Shown here: in pieces, positions 16,948 to 26,388 of the stretch
Layout: each line of letters begins with the position of its first letter
How positions within the stretch are numbered: the first letter of the stretch is position 1
NCBI GenBank assembly: GCA_047125605.1
Contig: CP138932.1
Coordinates: forward strand, 2,728,001 to 2,792,000
Direction of reading: 5' to 3'
Source of the DNA: JAKVBK01 sp022447275
GTDB taxonomy: Bacteria; Pseudomonadota; Alphaproteobacteria; Rhodobacterales; Rhodobacteraceae
Length of the DNA stretch: 64,000 nt
Translations under genes and position numbers: made by a program
Notes under the pieces: model-generated
Seen by the model: only the letters and a program-made list of their open reading frames with translations
Told to the model about the DNA's origin: nothing
Database searches by the model: none

Positions 16948-19900
16948 ATGGCCCGTTTGGATCTTGTCTTGGGGACGCCTCAACAGGCGCAATCTGCGCT
17001 GACAGAAGACATGTTTGGCGCAAACTATGTATACGACTACGAGCGGATTGGGGATTTGCCGTGGGAGCGTTTTGACGAACTCATCGACCAGCTTGGCTCT
17101 TCCACCCTGCGCTATCCCGGCGGCAACGCGGTCGAGACACGGTTCAACTATCTCGATCCGAACTCAAGCGTAGACCTTGCCGGCAAAGCGGTGATGGGCA
17201 TGGACGATTTCATTTCCTGGGCCGGCGCCAACGGGATCAGCCCAACGATCCTTCTGCCCACCAAGCCGTTCCTGCCATCGGAATCCCATGCCTTGCTGAA
17301 GTGGGAGAGCGGGTCAGGCGGCTGGGCCATCGATCCCGGCGCGATGGCGGCGGCCAAGGCCCTCGTCTTCAACCTTGTGGAAACGGCTGTGGAGGCCGCC
17401 CGCGATGCGGACACCACGATCGCGGCCTTTGAGCTGGGCAACGAGTTTTCCGGGGTCACCTTTACAGGCACAGACGGCACGATAAAGCACATGAATGGCT
17501 CGCAGTACGGCCTTCTGGCCGATGCGATGGCCCAATGGGTGGATGAAGCTCTGGAAAGCTTCAACGCGGGCGGTGATCCGCAGATCGTTGTTCAGGTTTG
17601 GGGTGACTACAACAAGAATGGCATCAACCCAACGCAGCTTTCCAACATCAATGACAATGTGCTGGCAGCGTTTTCGGAGGAAGGGCTGGCTGCGATTGAT
17701 GCCACCTCCAGCCATATCTACTTTAAGGAAGGCAAAACTACGGCTGATGGCCAGTTTACCCACAGCTATGCAGGGCTTGATGAGCGCATCGCCGAGATGG
17801 CGGCCCTATCGGATGTTTGGTCAGATGCGGCGGGGCGAACGCTTGATCTGCACGTCACCGAGTGGAATGTGCAAAAGCAGGGCATCCATGAACCAAACGC
17901 CAGTTATTGGCAGTCCAACAGCAGTTGGAATGTCAGTGCAGAGTGGGTGGAGACTGCCAATTTCGGGATGAAGCAGCTTGCTCCGATGCTGGAGATGGTC
18001 TCGGCTTTCAATATGGCTGGGGTGGATGCAGCACAGGTCTGGTCGGTCATGTACAATGCCGCGGCCCTCGGCATGCAGCATAACGGGGGCACGTTGACCG
18101 CTGCGGGCGGGCTGTTTTCTCTGATGCAGGATATCTTGCCCGGCACACACTACCAGGAAGTAGCCGCCGAGCAGCAGGATGCAGATGTGCATGTGTTTCG
18201 CGGCGACGGGCAGACCCATGTTTTTGTCAGCCTGCGCAGTGCTGACCCCCACAGCGTCACCGTAGATCTTGAGGCGCTGTCCCCCCTCATGGACACTGTC
18301 GTTGTCACCTATCTGCGCCCTGATGAGGCCGCGGCAGATGGCGCGTTTTCCGCGGATGGCAACACCTATCTCGTCGGGGACCGCAGTTGGCTGGAGGCAG
18401 ATATTGGCCTGATAAAAGAAGATGGCCCTGTCATATTGACGGATGGGGGTATCGACTTGGAACTTGGGGCCTACGAAGTGGCGCTGATCAGTTTTGAGGA
18501 AGCTGTGACCAGTGCGGCTACCCCTCCAGTAGAAATCTCGGATACGTTTGATTTTACTCTTGAGGTTGGGAGCGCGCCCAGCGGGGCATTCGGCAATAAG
18601 TATGACAACAAAACAGATGCTGACGGCAAGATCACGGGTGTGTTCTCGCTGGCAGATGCCAGCAAGGATCTGGAGCTCTCACTGACCACCTTCGACGTCG
18701 ACTTCGATGACGAGCTTCAAGTGTTCCTCAACGGCACATCCCTGGGCTATCTGGACAAAACCCCCAACAAGGGTATCGGCAACGATACACTTCTCCTCTC
18801 CTCTGCTGCGCTGATCGCAGGAGAAAATGAGCTCACAATCCAAAACGAAAATCCAGACTGGATGTGGGGCGTAAATGAACTGCGAGTGGATGAGCTGCAA
18901 GTCACCGATGCAAACGCGGATACGTTTGACTTCACCCTAGAGGTTGGGAGCGCGCCCAGCGGGGCATTCGGCAATAAGTATGGCAACCAAACGGATGCTG
19001 ACGGCAAGATCACGGGTGTGTTCTCGCTGGCAGATGCCAGCAAGGATCTGGAGCTCTCACTGACCACCTTCGACGTCGACTTCGATGACGAGCTTCAAGT
19101 GTTCCTCAACGGCACTTCCCTGGGCTATCTGGACAAAACCCCCAACAAAGATATCGGCAACGATACACTTCTCCTCTCCTCTGCTGCGCTAATCGCGGGA
19201 GAAAATGAGCTCACAATCCAAAACGAAAATCCAGACTGGATGTGGGGCGTAAATGAACTGCGAGTGGATGAGCTGCAAGTCACCGATGCAAACGCGGATA
19301 CGTTTGACTTCACCCTAGAGGTTGGGAGCGCGCCCAGCGGGGCATTCGGCAATAAATATGGCAACCAAACGGATGCTGACGGCAAGATCACGGGTGTGTT
19401 CTCGCTGGCAGATGCCAGCAAGGATCTGGAGCTCTCACTGACCACCTTTGACGTTGACACCGCTGACGAGCTTCAAGTGTTCCTCAACGGCACATCCCTG
19501 GGCTATCTGGGCACGACCGCCAACAATGGGCTGGGCAACGATACACTTCTCCTCTCCTCTGCTGCGCTGATCACGGGAGAGAATGAACTCACAATCCAAA
19601 ACAAAAATACAAGCTGGATTTGGGGTGTTAATGAGCTGCAAATCACAGATGCGGATACGTTTGATTTTACTCTTGAGGTTGGGAGCGCGCCCAGCGGGGC
19701 ATTCGGCAATAAGTATGACAACAAAACAGATGCTGACGGCAAGATCACGGGTGTGTTCTCGCTGGCAGATGCCAGCAAGGATCTGGAGCTCTCACTGACC
19801 ACCTTCGACGTCGACTTCGATGACGAGCTTCAAGTGTTCCTCAACGGCACATCCCTGGGCTATCTGGACAAAACCCCCAACAAGGGTATCGGCAACGATA

Positions 19901-20397
19901 CACTTCTCCTCTCCTCTGCTGCGCTGATCGCAGGAGAAAATGAGCTCACAATCCAAAACGAAAATCCAGACTGGATGTGGGGCGTAAATGAACTGCGAGT
20001 GGATGAGCTGCAAGTCACCGATGCAAACGCGGATACGTTTGACTTCACCCTAGAGGTTGGGAGCGCGCCCAGCGGGGCATTCGGCAATAAGTATGGCAAC
20101 CAAACGGATGCTGACGGCAAGATCACGGGTGTGTTCTCGCTGGCAGATGCCAGCAAGGATCTGGAGCTCTCACTGACCACCTTCGACGTCGACTTCGATG
20201 ACGAGCTTCAAGTGTTCCTCAACGGCACTTCCCTGGGCTATCTGGACAAAACCCCCAACAAAGGTATCGGCAACGATACACTTCTCCTCTCCTCTGCTAC
20301 GCTAATCGCGGGAGAAAATGAGCTCACAATCCAAAACGAAAATCCAGACTGGATGTGGGGCGTAAATGAACTGCAGATAGAAGCATTCATGCTCTAA
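16948..20397 (+). CDS. Large clan GH-A-like glycoside hydrolase with five C-terminal beta-sandwich-like repeats
   Basis: 1149 residues. Residues ~1-400 look like a (beta/alpha)8 glycosidase of clan GH-A: LRYPGGNAVETRFNY near 53, acid/base Glu166 in AAFELGNEFSG, and nucleophile Glu305 in LHVTEWNVQ. The spacing of 139 residues is normal for the clan (GH39/GH51/GH30-like; exact family not assigned). Residues ~400-525 form a beta-rich domain. From residue 532 to the end are five repeats of about 119-126 residues (FDFTLEVGSAPSGAFGNKY, TDADGKITGVFSL, DELQVFLNGTSLGYL, NELTIQN, WMWGVNEL) that look like carbohydrate-binding beta-sandwiches with a possible Ca-binding DADGK loop. No signal peptide is visible; the C-terminus ends in EAFML, compatible with type I secretion but not proof. 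It probably degrades a marine polysaccharide. Confidence 0.7.
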   Translation: MARLDLVLGTPQQAQSALTEDMFGANYVYDYERIGDLPWERFDELIDQLGSSTLRYPGGNAVETRFNYLDPNSSVDLAGKAVMGMDDFISWAGANGISPTILLPTKPFLPSESHALLKWESGSGGWAIDPGAMAAAKALVFNLVETAVEAARDADTTIAAFELGNEFSGVTFTGTDGTIKHMNGSQYGLLADAMAQWVDEALESFNAGGDPQIVVQVWGDYNKNGINPTQLSNINDNVLAAFSEEGLAAIDATSSHIYFKEGKTTADGQFTHSYAGLDERIAEMAALSDVWSDAAGRTLDLHVTEWNVQKQGIHEPNASYWQSNSSWNVSAEWVETANFGMKQLAPMLEMVSAFNMAGVDAAQVWSVMYNAAALGMQHNGGTLTAAGGLFSLMQDILPGTHYQEVAAEQQDADVHVFRGDGQTHVFVSLRSADPHSVTVDLEALSPLMDTVVVTYLRPDEAAADGAFSADGNTYLVGDRSWLEADIGLIKEDGPVILTDGGIDLELGAYEVALISFEEAVTSAATPPVEISDTFDFTLEVGSAPSGAFGNKYDNKTDADGKITGVFSLADASKDLELSLTTFDVDFDDELQVFLNGTSLGYLDKTPNKGIGNDTLLLSSAALIAGENELTIQNENPDWMWGVNELRVDELQVTDANADTFDFTLEVGSAPSGAFGNKYGNQTDADGKITGVFSLADASKDLELSLTTFDVDFDDELQVFLNGTSLGYLDKTPNKDIGNDTLLLSSAALIAGENELTIQNENPDWMWGVNELRVDELQVTDANADTFDFTLEVGSAPSGAFGNKYGNQTDADGKITGVFSLADASKDLELSLTTFDVDTADELQVFLNGTSLGYLGTTANNGLGNDTLLLSSAALITGENELTIQNKNTSWIWGVNELQITDADTFDFTLEVGSAPSGAFGNKYDNKTDADGKITGVFSLADASKDLELSLTTFDVDFDDELQVFLNGTSLGYLDKTPNKGIGNDTLLLSSAALIAGENELTIQNENPDWMWGVNELRVDELQVTDANADTFDFTLEVGSAPSGAFGNKYGNQTDADGKITGVFSLADASKDLELSLTTFDVDFDDELQVFLNGTSLGYLDKTPNKGIGNDTLLLSSATLIAGENELTIQNENPDWMWGVNELQIEAFML
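18541..20397 (+). repeat. Five tandem coding repeats (378, 378, 357, 378 and ~366 bp)
   Basis: Units begin at 18541, 18919, 19297, 19654 and 20032. They are nearly identical in DNA, not only in protein. Units 1 and 4 share the same variants (GATTTTACTCTTGAGG, GACAACAAAACAG). Units 2 and 5 share another set (GACTTCACCCTAGAGG, GGCAACCAAACGG). Unit 3 opens like unit 2 but diverges in its second half and is 21 bases shorter. The pattern shows that a two-unit block was copied as a whole. Confidence 0.92.
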
Positions 20398-21514
20398 AGC
20401 TTGAGGTGCATGTGCAGAATCTCTCTACTTTTATTTCAACTTTGAATCGCACTTGATTAGTAAATGTGACTGTTTGTGCATTATTGGCACCTGACTGCCT
20501 GAATGATAGTCCCGCGGCCAATGGGCTGTCATGCATAGAAATGGGTGGTCGGTTTATCGTGCGGTACTTTGGGGCCAACGGCGAGCAAGATTTCTTATTT
20601 TTGACTGACGACTCACGACTGTCGGCAAAGGGCCCTGTTCCGCGAAGTCTCTTTTTCCAATTGTTGAGCGGAGCGAAGAGCCGCCCGCACGGGGCACCTG
20701 CATACGCCACCTTCATATGCCACCTCGCTTCTCCAGAGTTCTTCCTTTGCTCGGCCAAACAACAACGAAGGCGGGATCGTATCACTGCACTGGTAGATGT
20801 TGTTGGCCCTGCCTGCCCTAGCCATCCGTCACGCGCCTCAACGTTGGAACCGTAATGATCCCGATAATTTGCGCAAACACTAGGTGTGAAATGCAAACGG
20901 CAGCTACTCCCAAAAAAATGGAACGATGGTGCACAGCCTGAGTTCATGTGTGCTCTTTCGAGTCCCCTAGAGGACCTCTCCCCCCACGTGCATGCACACT
21001 TCTGTTTTTCCGGCCTCGTTCAAATGAACCGACTTCCTGACTTCCAAAAAAGGACGGCGAGAGGTGAACGATCTGCAGGCGGAATTTCCGGTGGTCATGC
21101 GAATAGCGCCGCTTTGGCCAGAGAACATTCGAGGCTTTGAGAAGCACCGAAAGCGTGAAGGTGCCGAAACTGGCCATGTGGATCGATCACGATCGGGGCA
21201 GAAAAAGCAAAGCGTTCGTGCTGGCCTAGCTTGAAACGCTGTCATCTTCTTGGCCAGCAAAATTCGGGGGAGCCCTACTGCACAGCGCAGCAGAGGCGAC
21301 TGATCTACAGCGAACGCAGGAAGCCGCGGTAGATGCTGCGAAATGGCGAGAGACGCGGAGCCAAGTCAGGTACGTCCTCTCATACCGGTCTGCACGACCA
21401 AGGCACCTCAAGCTCTGTACGAATTTAGAAACATCTGCGCCGCATCGATGCATTTAACTCGTTTTTTGCAAATTTCTGAAACCCTGCCCGAGGTAACTGA
21501 AGAAGAGAAACATT
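20398..21514. other. 1.1-kb stretch without a supportable gene
   Basis: Open frames here are short, compositionally odd (many Cys, Arg, Ser) and lack ribosome sites; none resembles a known family except the small remnant at 21064-21234. The sequence is more A/T-rich than the core genome. The last ~100 bases should carry the promoter and leader of the chemoreceptor gene (AAGAAGAGAAACATT just before its ATG). Confidence 0.55.
21064..21234 (+). pseudogene. Possible remnant of a plasmid/mobilisation-type gene
   Basis: A 56-codon frame starting GTG reads VNDLQAEFPVVMRIAPLWPE, then NIRGFEKHRKREGAETGHVD. From memory this resembles the N-terminus of a protein family found on Rhodobacterales plasmids (VVMRLTPLWPE..., FE.HR.R.G.DL.HVD...). 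It stops after ~50 residues, far short of a complete protein, and the following ~100 bases are coding-like only in other frames. This is a low-confidence call based on recall of a family pattern. Confidence 0.3.
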
Positions 21515-23287
21515 ATGAGCAGCATCCTCAGCAACCTTAGCTTCCGTAACAAAACGATGTTTGGTTTCGCGGGGGTGATCGTAGTGATGTTTAGCCTTGG
21601 CGCCGCGATGCTTGCCATGATTGGCGAGGCGCGCGATGGCGTGCGTTGGACCAAACATACCTACAATGTCATCGGGCAGCTTAACAGCATCGTCGCAGCG
21701 ATGGTGGATCAGGAAACGGGCCTGCGCGGCTATCTGCTGGCGGGAGACGAACAATTTTTGGAACCGTTTGATGCTGGGAAGGCCGCTTTTGATGAGGCCA
21801 CAGAAATTGTCGCAAACGTAACAACGGACAACCCGCGCGCCCAAGAGCTCATCACCCAGATCAAGAATGAAGGCCTGCTCTGGCGTGCACAGCACGCGGA
21901 TGCTGCAATTGCACTGATGCAGGACCCAGCAACCGTGGAGCGGGCGCGGAACCTTGAGATTTCAGGTGCCGGCAAAGCGCAAATGGATGCGATACGAGCA
22001 TTGGTTGCGGACTTCATAGCGATGGAAACGGAATTGCTGGAGAGCCGATCACAACAGCTGGATGCCAGTCTCGACAATGGCGTACTGAAAGCCGTTGTCG
22101 CAACGATCTTTGCGGTGGTTCTAAGCGGGCTTGCAGTCTTTATGCTTGTTCGAACCGTGGACCTGCCTCTGCGAGGCGTCTCGCAGGTAATTTCGAGCTG
22201 GGCCAAAGGCGAGCTTCAGGTCGATGTTGCACATACAAATCGTACTGATGAAATTGGGGCCGTTGCCCAAGGCGTGTCTTCGTTGCGTTCATCTCTCATC
22301 AAAGCGCAAGAGCTTTCGCTTGAGGTCCAGGAGCGCGAAGCAGAACAAGCGACCATCGTCGAAAGCCTATCGCGCGCACTCTCTGATTTGTCTGATGGTG
22401 ATCTAACAAGACGCATCAACTCAGATTTTGCCGGAGATTTCTCCGTCCTGAAGCAAAATTATAATGCTTCTACAGAGAAGCTACATAGCATTATCAAAGA
22501 TGTTCTGGAGACATCTGCCGCAATCTCACGTGGCTGTGATGGTCTGAACGAGGGCGCTTCAAATTTGGCCAACCGCACCGAGCAACAAGCTATGGCATTG
22601 GCTGAAACAACGTCAACGCTCGGGCAGATCAAAGAGGCAGTTGAAACAACAGCAGATAGCGTGAACGCCGCAAACACTATGGTATCCGCCTCGCGGGAAT
22701 TGGCCGGAAACGGCGAACAAATCGTCGAGAAAACTGTGTCTGCCATGGGTGAGATCGAGAAAGGATCCGCGCAAATCTCTCAGATCATCGGTGCAATTGA
22801 TGACATCGCTTTTCAAACAAACCTTCTTGCACTTAACGCAGGCGTGGAGGCCGCACGCGCAGGTGATGCAGGCAGAGGTTTCGCCGTTGTCGCCTCTGAG
22901 GTCCGAGCGCTCGCTCAGCGGGCCAGCGAAGCAGCCAAGGATATTAAAACCCTGATCGAGACAAGCCAAAGGCAAGTCGCCACAGGCGCGCAACTGACGA
23001 CGCAGGCGAGTGACGCACTGAAAAAAATATCAGAGCAAGTCATCCAGGTCAGCGAGAAGGTGTCCGAGATCGATGCAGCTGCACAGCAACAAGCGCAAAG
23101 CATCTCTGAGATCAGCACAGCGATGAGCGATCTTGACGATTTGACCCAACAGAACGCTGCAATGGTGGAAGAAACTACGGCGTCCGCAATGGAACTCAAG
23201 TCAGATGTATCGACGCTCAGGAGCGGAGCTTCATTGTTTAAGGTAGAACGTTCAACCGAAATGAACGTTTTCGAGCGGGCATCTTAA
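21515..23287 (+). CDS. Methyl-accepting chemotaxis protein with CHASE3 sensor domain
   Basis: 590 residues. Membrane segment 1 is at about 13-35. The periplasmic domain (36-185) has the CHASE3 hallmark QETGLRGYLLAGDEQFLEPF. Segment 2 is at about 188-210, followed by HAMP (LRGVSQVISSWAKGELQVDV) and a second HAMP-like module (LSRALSDLSDGDLTRRI). The signalling domain has the highly conserved hairpin tip DDIAFQTNLLALNAGVEAARAGD (~428-450). The C-terminus lacks the CheR/CheB-docking pentapeptide. It signals to CheA/CheW to steer flagellar motion; no che genes are nearby. It follows the glycoside hydrolase and may serve the same carbohydrate niche (inference). Confidence 0.92.
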   Translation: MSSILSNLSFRNKTMFGFAGVIVVMFSLGAAMLAMIGEARDGVRWTKHTYNVIGQLNSIVAAMVDQETGLRGYLLAGDEQFLEPFDAGKAAFDEATEIVANVTTDNPRAQELITQIKNEGLLWRAQHADAAIALMQDPATVERARNLEISGAGKAQMDAIRALVADFIAMETELLESRSQQLDASLDNGVLKAVVATIFAVVLSGLAVFMLVRTVDLPLRGVSQVISSWAKGELQVDVAHTNRTDEIGAVAQGVSSLRSSLIKAQELSLEVQEREAEQATIVESLSRALSDLSDGDLTRRINSDFAGDFSVLKQNYNASTEKLHSIIKDVLETSAAISRGCDGLNEGASNLANRTEQQAMALAETTSTLGQIKEAVETTADSVNAANTMVSASRELAGNGEQIVEKTVSAMGEIEKGSAQISQIIGAIDDIAFQTNLLALNAGVEAARAGDAGRGFAVVASEVRALAQRASEAAKDIKTLIETSQRQVATGAQLTTQASDALKKISEQVIQVSEKVSEIDAAAQQQAQSISEISTAMSDLDDLTQQNAAMVEETTASAMELKSDVSTLRSGASLFKVERSTEMNVFERAS

Positions 23288-23393
23288 GTTCAAAGCGCGG
23301 CACAACGCATAATCTTTAAGCGCCGCCATCAGAAAGCGCTGTCCAGTTCATGTATCAGGAGCTTCCAGGACGCTTGGTTCCCTTCGACGAAAA

Positions 23394-23424
23394 CGCGCAC
23401 ACCGCAATTTCTGCGGCGTGCGCG
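23394..23424. terminator. Strong hairpin between convergent chemoreceptor and serA genes
   Basis: CGCGCACACCGCA (23394-23406), loop ATTTC, TGCGGCGTGCGCG (23412-23424): a 13-bp stem with one A/C mismatch. There is no U-run on either side, so it may act as a bidirectional stem or need Rho. Confidence 0.5.
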
Positions 23425-23507
23425 TCGAGTGTCATGCAATAGCCGTCACCTTCCAATTGGCCGCGGTCTTTGCACCTAACCCCTGTCAACAGCGATGGTC
23501 GCTACGA

Positions 23508-25103
23508 TCAACCCGCGTCAAAGGCCAGGGCGCGTACCTGCTGGAACATGCCAGTTGCCTGAAGCGCGCCCAGCGCCTTTGCCGGCACCGCACCATCGAC
23601 ATAGAGCAATGCAATCGCATCCCCGCCTGATGCCTTCCGGCCCAAGGTAAAGTTCGCGATGTTCACCCCATTGGTCCCCATCGTTTCGCCCAGTACACCG
23701 ATGATGCCCGGCACATCCCTGTTGGTGGTGTACACCATGTTCGAACCAATCTCGGCATCGATATTGATGCCCTTGATCTGGATGAAGCGTGGTTTGCCAT
23801 CACTGAACACCGTGCCGGCGATCGAGCGCTCCCGCTCGGCCGTCACCACAGTCAGTTTGATATAGGCCTCAAAAGCACCGGTTTTGCCCTGGGTCGTCTT
23901 GGACACCTTGATGCCCTTGTCTGCCGCCATCACCGGCGCAGAAACCATGTTTGCGTCCGGGTTCACCTCTTTCATGATCCCGGCAATCGCCGCCGCATTG
24001 AGCGCATCCAGGTTCATCTCGGCCACAGCACCATCATAGAGAATGTTCACAGCTTTGATCGGCTCGTCGGTCAACTGCCCGATAAAGGCGCCCAGATGCT
24101 CGGCAAGCTTGATCCAGGGGCCCATGATCTTGGCTTCTTCTGCCGTCACAGACGGCATGTTCAGCGCATTGGTCACAGCACCGGTCATCAGGTAGTCCGA
24201 CATCTGTTCTGCCACCTGAAGCGCCACGTTCTCCTGCGCCTCTGTCGTCGCCGCACCCAAATGCGGGGTGCAGACAACATTGGGCAGGTTGAACAGCGGA
24301 TTTTCCGTGGCGGGCTCTTGCGCAAAAACATCAAAGGCCGCCCCGGCCACATGGCCCGACTGCAACATCTCTGCCAGCGCCTCTTCATCAACAAGGCCAC
24401 CCCGGGCACAGTTGACGATCCGCACGCCCTTCTTTGTTTTCGCAAGGTTCTCGCGGCTCAGGATGTTCTTGGTGGCATCGATCAGCGGCACGTGCAGCGT
24501 GATGAAATCAGACCGCGTCAACAGCGCATCCAGCTCCACCTTTTCAACCTGCATCTTGTCGGCTTTTTCCTGCGACAGGAAGGGATCATAGGCAAGCACC
24601 TTCATCTTCAGGCCCCGGGCCCGATCACAGACGATACCACCAATGTTGCCTGCACCGATCACACCCAGCGTCTTGCCTGTCAGCTCGACACCCATGAACT
24701 TGGATTTCTCCCACTTGCCGGCATGGGTAGAGGCAGAGGCCTCCGGGATCTGGCGGGCCACGGCAAACATCATCGCGATAGCGTGCTCGGCCGTTGTGAT
24801 CATGTTGCCGAAGGGCGTGTTCATGACGATCACCCCCTGCTTTGAGGCGGCAACCTTATCAACGTTGTCAGTGCCAATGCCCGCCCGGCCGATCACTTTC
24901 AGATTGGGGGCGTTTTCCAGCAGCTTGGCCGTGACTTTGGTGGCCGACCGAATAGCGAGGCCGTCATACTGGCCAATCAACTCAGCGAGCTTTTCCTTAT
25001 CCTTGCCGAGATCTGGCATGAAATCGACATCGATGCCGCGATCGCGGAAGATCTGAACGGCGGTTTCCGAGAGCTTGTCGGAGACGAGAACTTTGGGGGC
25101 CAT
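23508..25103 (-). CDS. serA: D-3-phosphoglycerate dehydrogenase
   Basis: 531 residues, the long (type I) form. It oxidises 3-phosphoglycerate to 3-phosphohydroxypyruvate with NAD, the first step of serine synthesis. Seen: substrate-domain RSATKVTAKLLENAPNLKVI, RAGIGTDNVD, the NAD loop GVIGAGNIGGIVCDRA, catalytic NCARGGLVDE (Arg) and PHLGAATTEAQ (His), an intervening ASB domain, and a C-terminal ACT domain beginning RDVPGIIGVLGETMG that normally senses serine. The start at 25103 (MAPKVLV) is chosen over a 96-codon upstream extension because it matches the family start. It lies 82 bases after serC in the same operon. Confidence 0.96.
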   Translation of the reverse strand: MAPKVLVSDKLSETAVQIFRDRGIDVDFMPDLGKDKEKLAELIGQYDGLAIRSATKVTAKLLENAPNLKVIGRAGIGTDNVDKVAASKQGVIVMNTPFGNMITTAEHAIAMMFAVARQIPEASASTHAGKWEKSKFMGVELTGKTLGVIGAGNIGGIVCDRARGLKMKVLAYDPFLSQEKADKMQVEKVELDALLTRSDFITLHVPLIDATKNILSRENLAKTKKGVRIVNCARGGLVDEEALAEMLQSGHVAGAAFDVFAQEPATENPLFNLPNVVCTPHLGAATTEAQENVALQVAEQMSDYLMTGAVTNALNMPSVTAEEAKIMGPWIKLAEHLGAFIGQLTDEPIKAVNILYDGAVAEMNLDALNAAAIAGIMKEVNPDANMVSAPVMAADKGIKVSKTTQGKTGAFEAYIKLTVVTAERERSIAGTVFSDGKPRFIQIKGINIDAEIGSNMVYTTNRDVPGIIGVLGETMGTNGVNIANFTLGRKASGGDAIALLYVDGAVPAKALGALQATGMFQQVRALAFDAG

Positions 25104-25185
25104 GGGTCTGGTCCTTACATGGGATGTATCTTGCCCCGGCATCCGGCCGGGGGCGCTGTTTTTCAGCAAATGCGGGAAGGCCTGT

Positions 25186-26364
25186 TCAGGCGGCTTTCGC
25201 TTGCGCGGCGATCTCGGCCTCGAAGGCCCAAGCCAGCCAGGGCAACATCGCGGCGATATCGGATTGCTCGACCGTGGCACCGCACCAGATCCGCAGACCA
25301 GCCGGCGCATCCCGGTAAGCCCCGATATCAAAGGCAACGCCCTCTGCCTCGAGGCGCTTGGCAACGGCCTTGGCAAAGGCTGCCCCGTCAACAATGCGCG
25401 GATCGGCGAATTTCAGGCACACCGACGTGTTGGACCGCGTCGCAGGATCAACGGCGAGATTCTCAATCCACGGATGGGCATCGCAGAAATCGAACAGCGT
25501 CTGCGCATTGGCATCGGCCCGAGCGATCAGCCCGGTCAAACCGCCATTCTCGCGCGCCCAGTTCAGTGCCACGAGGTAATCCTCAACGCAGAGCATCGAC
25601 GGCGTGTTGATCGTGGCACCGGTAAAAATGCCTTCGATCAGCTTTCCACCCTTTGTCAGGCGAAAGATCTTGGGCAGGGGCCATGCGGGCGTGTAGCTTT
25701 CCAGCCGCTCAACCGCGCGTGGGCTGAGGATCAGCATGCCGTGCGCCGCTTCGCCGCCCAGCACCTTTTGCCAGGAATAGGTCGTCACATCGAGCTTGTC
25801 CCAGGGCAGATCCATTGCGAAGGCCGCAGAGGTTGCATCGCACAGGGTCAGGCCGGCGCGATCTGCCGGGATCACATCACCGGAGGCCATGCGCACGCCA
25901 GAGGTTGTCCCGTTCCAGGTGAAGCAGACATCGTTGTCATAGTCCAGCGCTGCCATATCGACGATCTCGCCATAAGCAGCGGTGTGCGCGGTGGCCTCAA
26001 TCTTCAGCTGCTTGACGGCGTCGGTGACCCAGCCCGCGCCAAAGCTTTCCCAGGCCACCATTTCCACCGGGCGGGCGCCCAGCAGATTCCACATCGCCAT
26101 CTCGAACGCCCCTGTGTCAGAAGCGGGCACGATGCCGATCCGATACTCCGCGGGAATGCCAAGGATCGCGCGGGTTTCCTCGATCGCGGCCTTCAGCTTG
26201 TCCTTGCCGATTGCAGCGCGATGCGAACGGCCCAGCGCGGCATCCTGCAACAGATCCAATGTGTAGTGGGGGAGTTTGGCACAGGGGCCAGACGAAAAAC
26301 GCGGGTTCGCCGGTACGGCGACAGGTTTCATAACCGGCCGCGTTGCCGGTTGTTCAATAGCCAT
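25186..26364 (-). CDS. serC: Phosphoserine aminotransferase
   Basis: 392 residues, PLP-dependent class V aminotransferase, alphaproteobacterial SerC branch. It converts phosphohydroxypyruvate plus glutamate to phosphoserine plus 2-oxoglutarate. Characteristic segments are NPRFSSGPCAKLP at the N-terminus and TYSWQKVLGGEAAHGMLILSP, whose Lys should bind PLP. The start at 26364 follows GGAAGGAT seven bases upstream. It is the first gene of serC-serA and is divergent from serB, with a structured leader in the ~240-base gap. Confidence 0.95.
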   Translation of the reverse strand: MAIEQPATRPVMKPVAVPANPRFSSGPCAKLPHYTLDLLQDAALGRSHRAAIGKDKLKAAIEETRAILGIPAEYRIGIVPASDTGAFEMAMWNLLGARPVEMVAWESFGAGWVTDAVKQLKIEATAHTAAYGEIVDMAALDYDNDVCFTWNGTTSGVRMASGDVIPADRAGLTLCDATSAAFAMDLPWDKLDVTTYSWQKVLGGEAAHGMLILSPRAVERLESYTPAWPLPKIFRLTKGGKLIEGIFTGATINTPSMLCVEDYLVALNWARENGGLTGLIARADANAQTLFDFCDAHPWIENLAVDPATRSNTSVCLKFADPRIVDGAAFAKAVAKRLEAEGVAFDIGAYRDAPAGLRIWCGATVEQSDIAAMLPWLAWAFEAEIAAQAKAA

Positions 26365-26388
26365 CGATGCTATCCTTCCAGATATGCG

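Noticed and set aside
18541..20397. CRISPR-like periodic repeat
   Set aside because: Unit length is ~360-380 bp and the array is entirely coding in one frame; these are protein domains.
20387..20947. 186-codon minus-strand frame after the glycoside hydrolase
   Set aside because: Cys/Arg/Ser-rich composition, no start context, no recognised family; treated as non-coding.
25104..25394. 96-codon N-terminal extension of serA
   Set aside because: It overlaps the 3' end of serC and does not look like SerA; MAPKVLV at 25103 is the family start.
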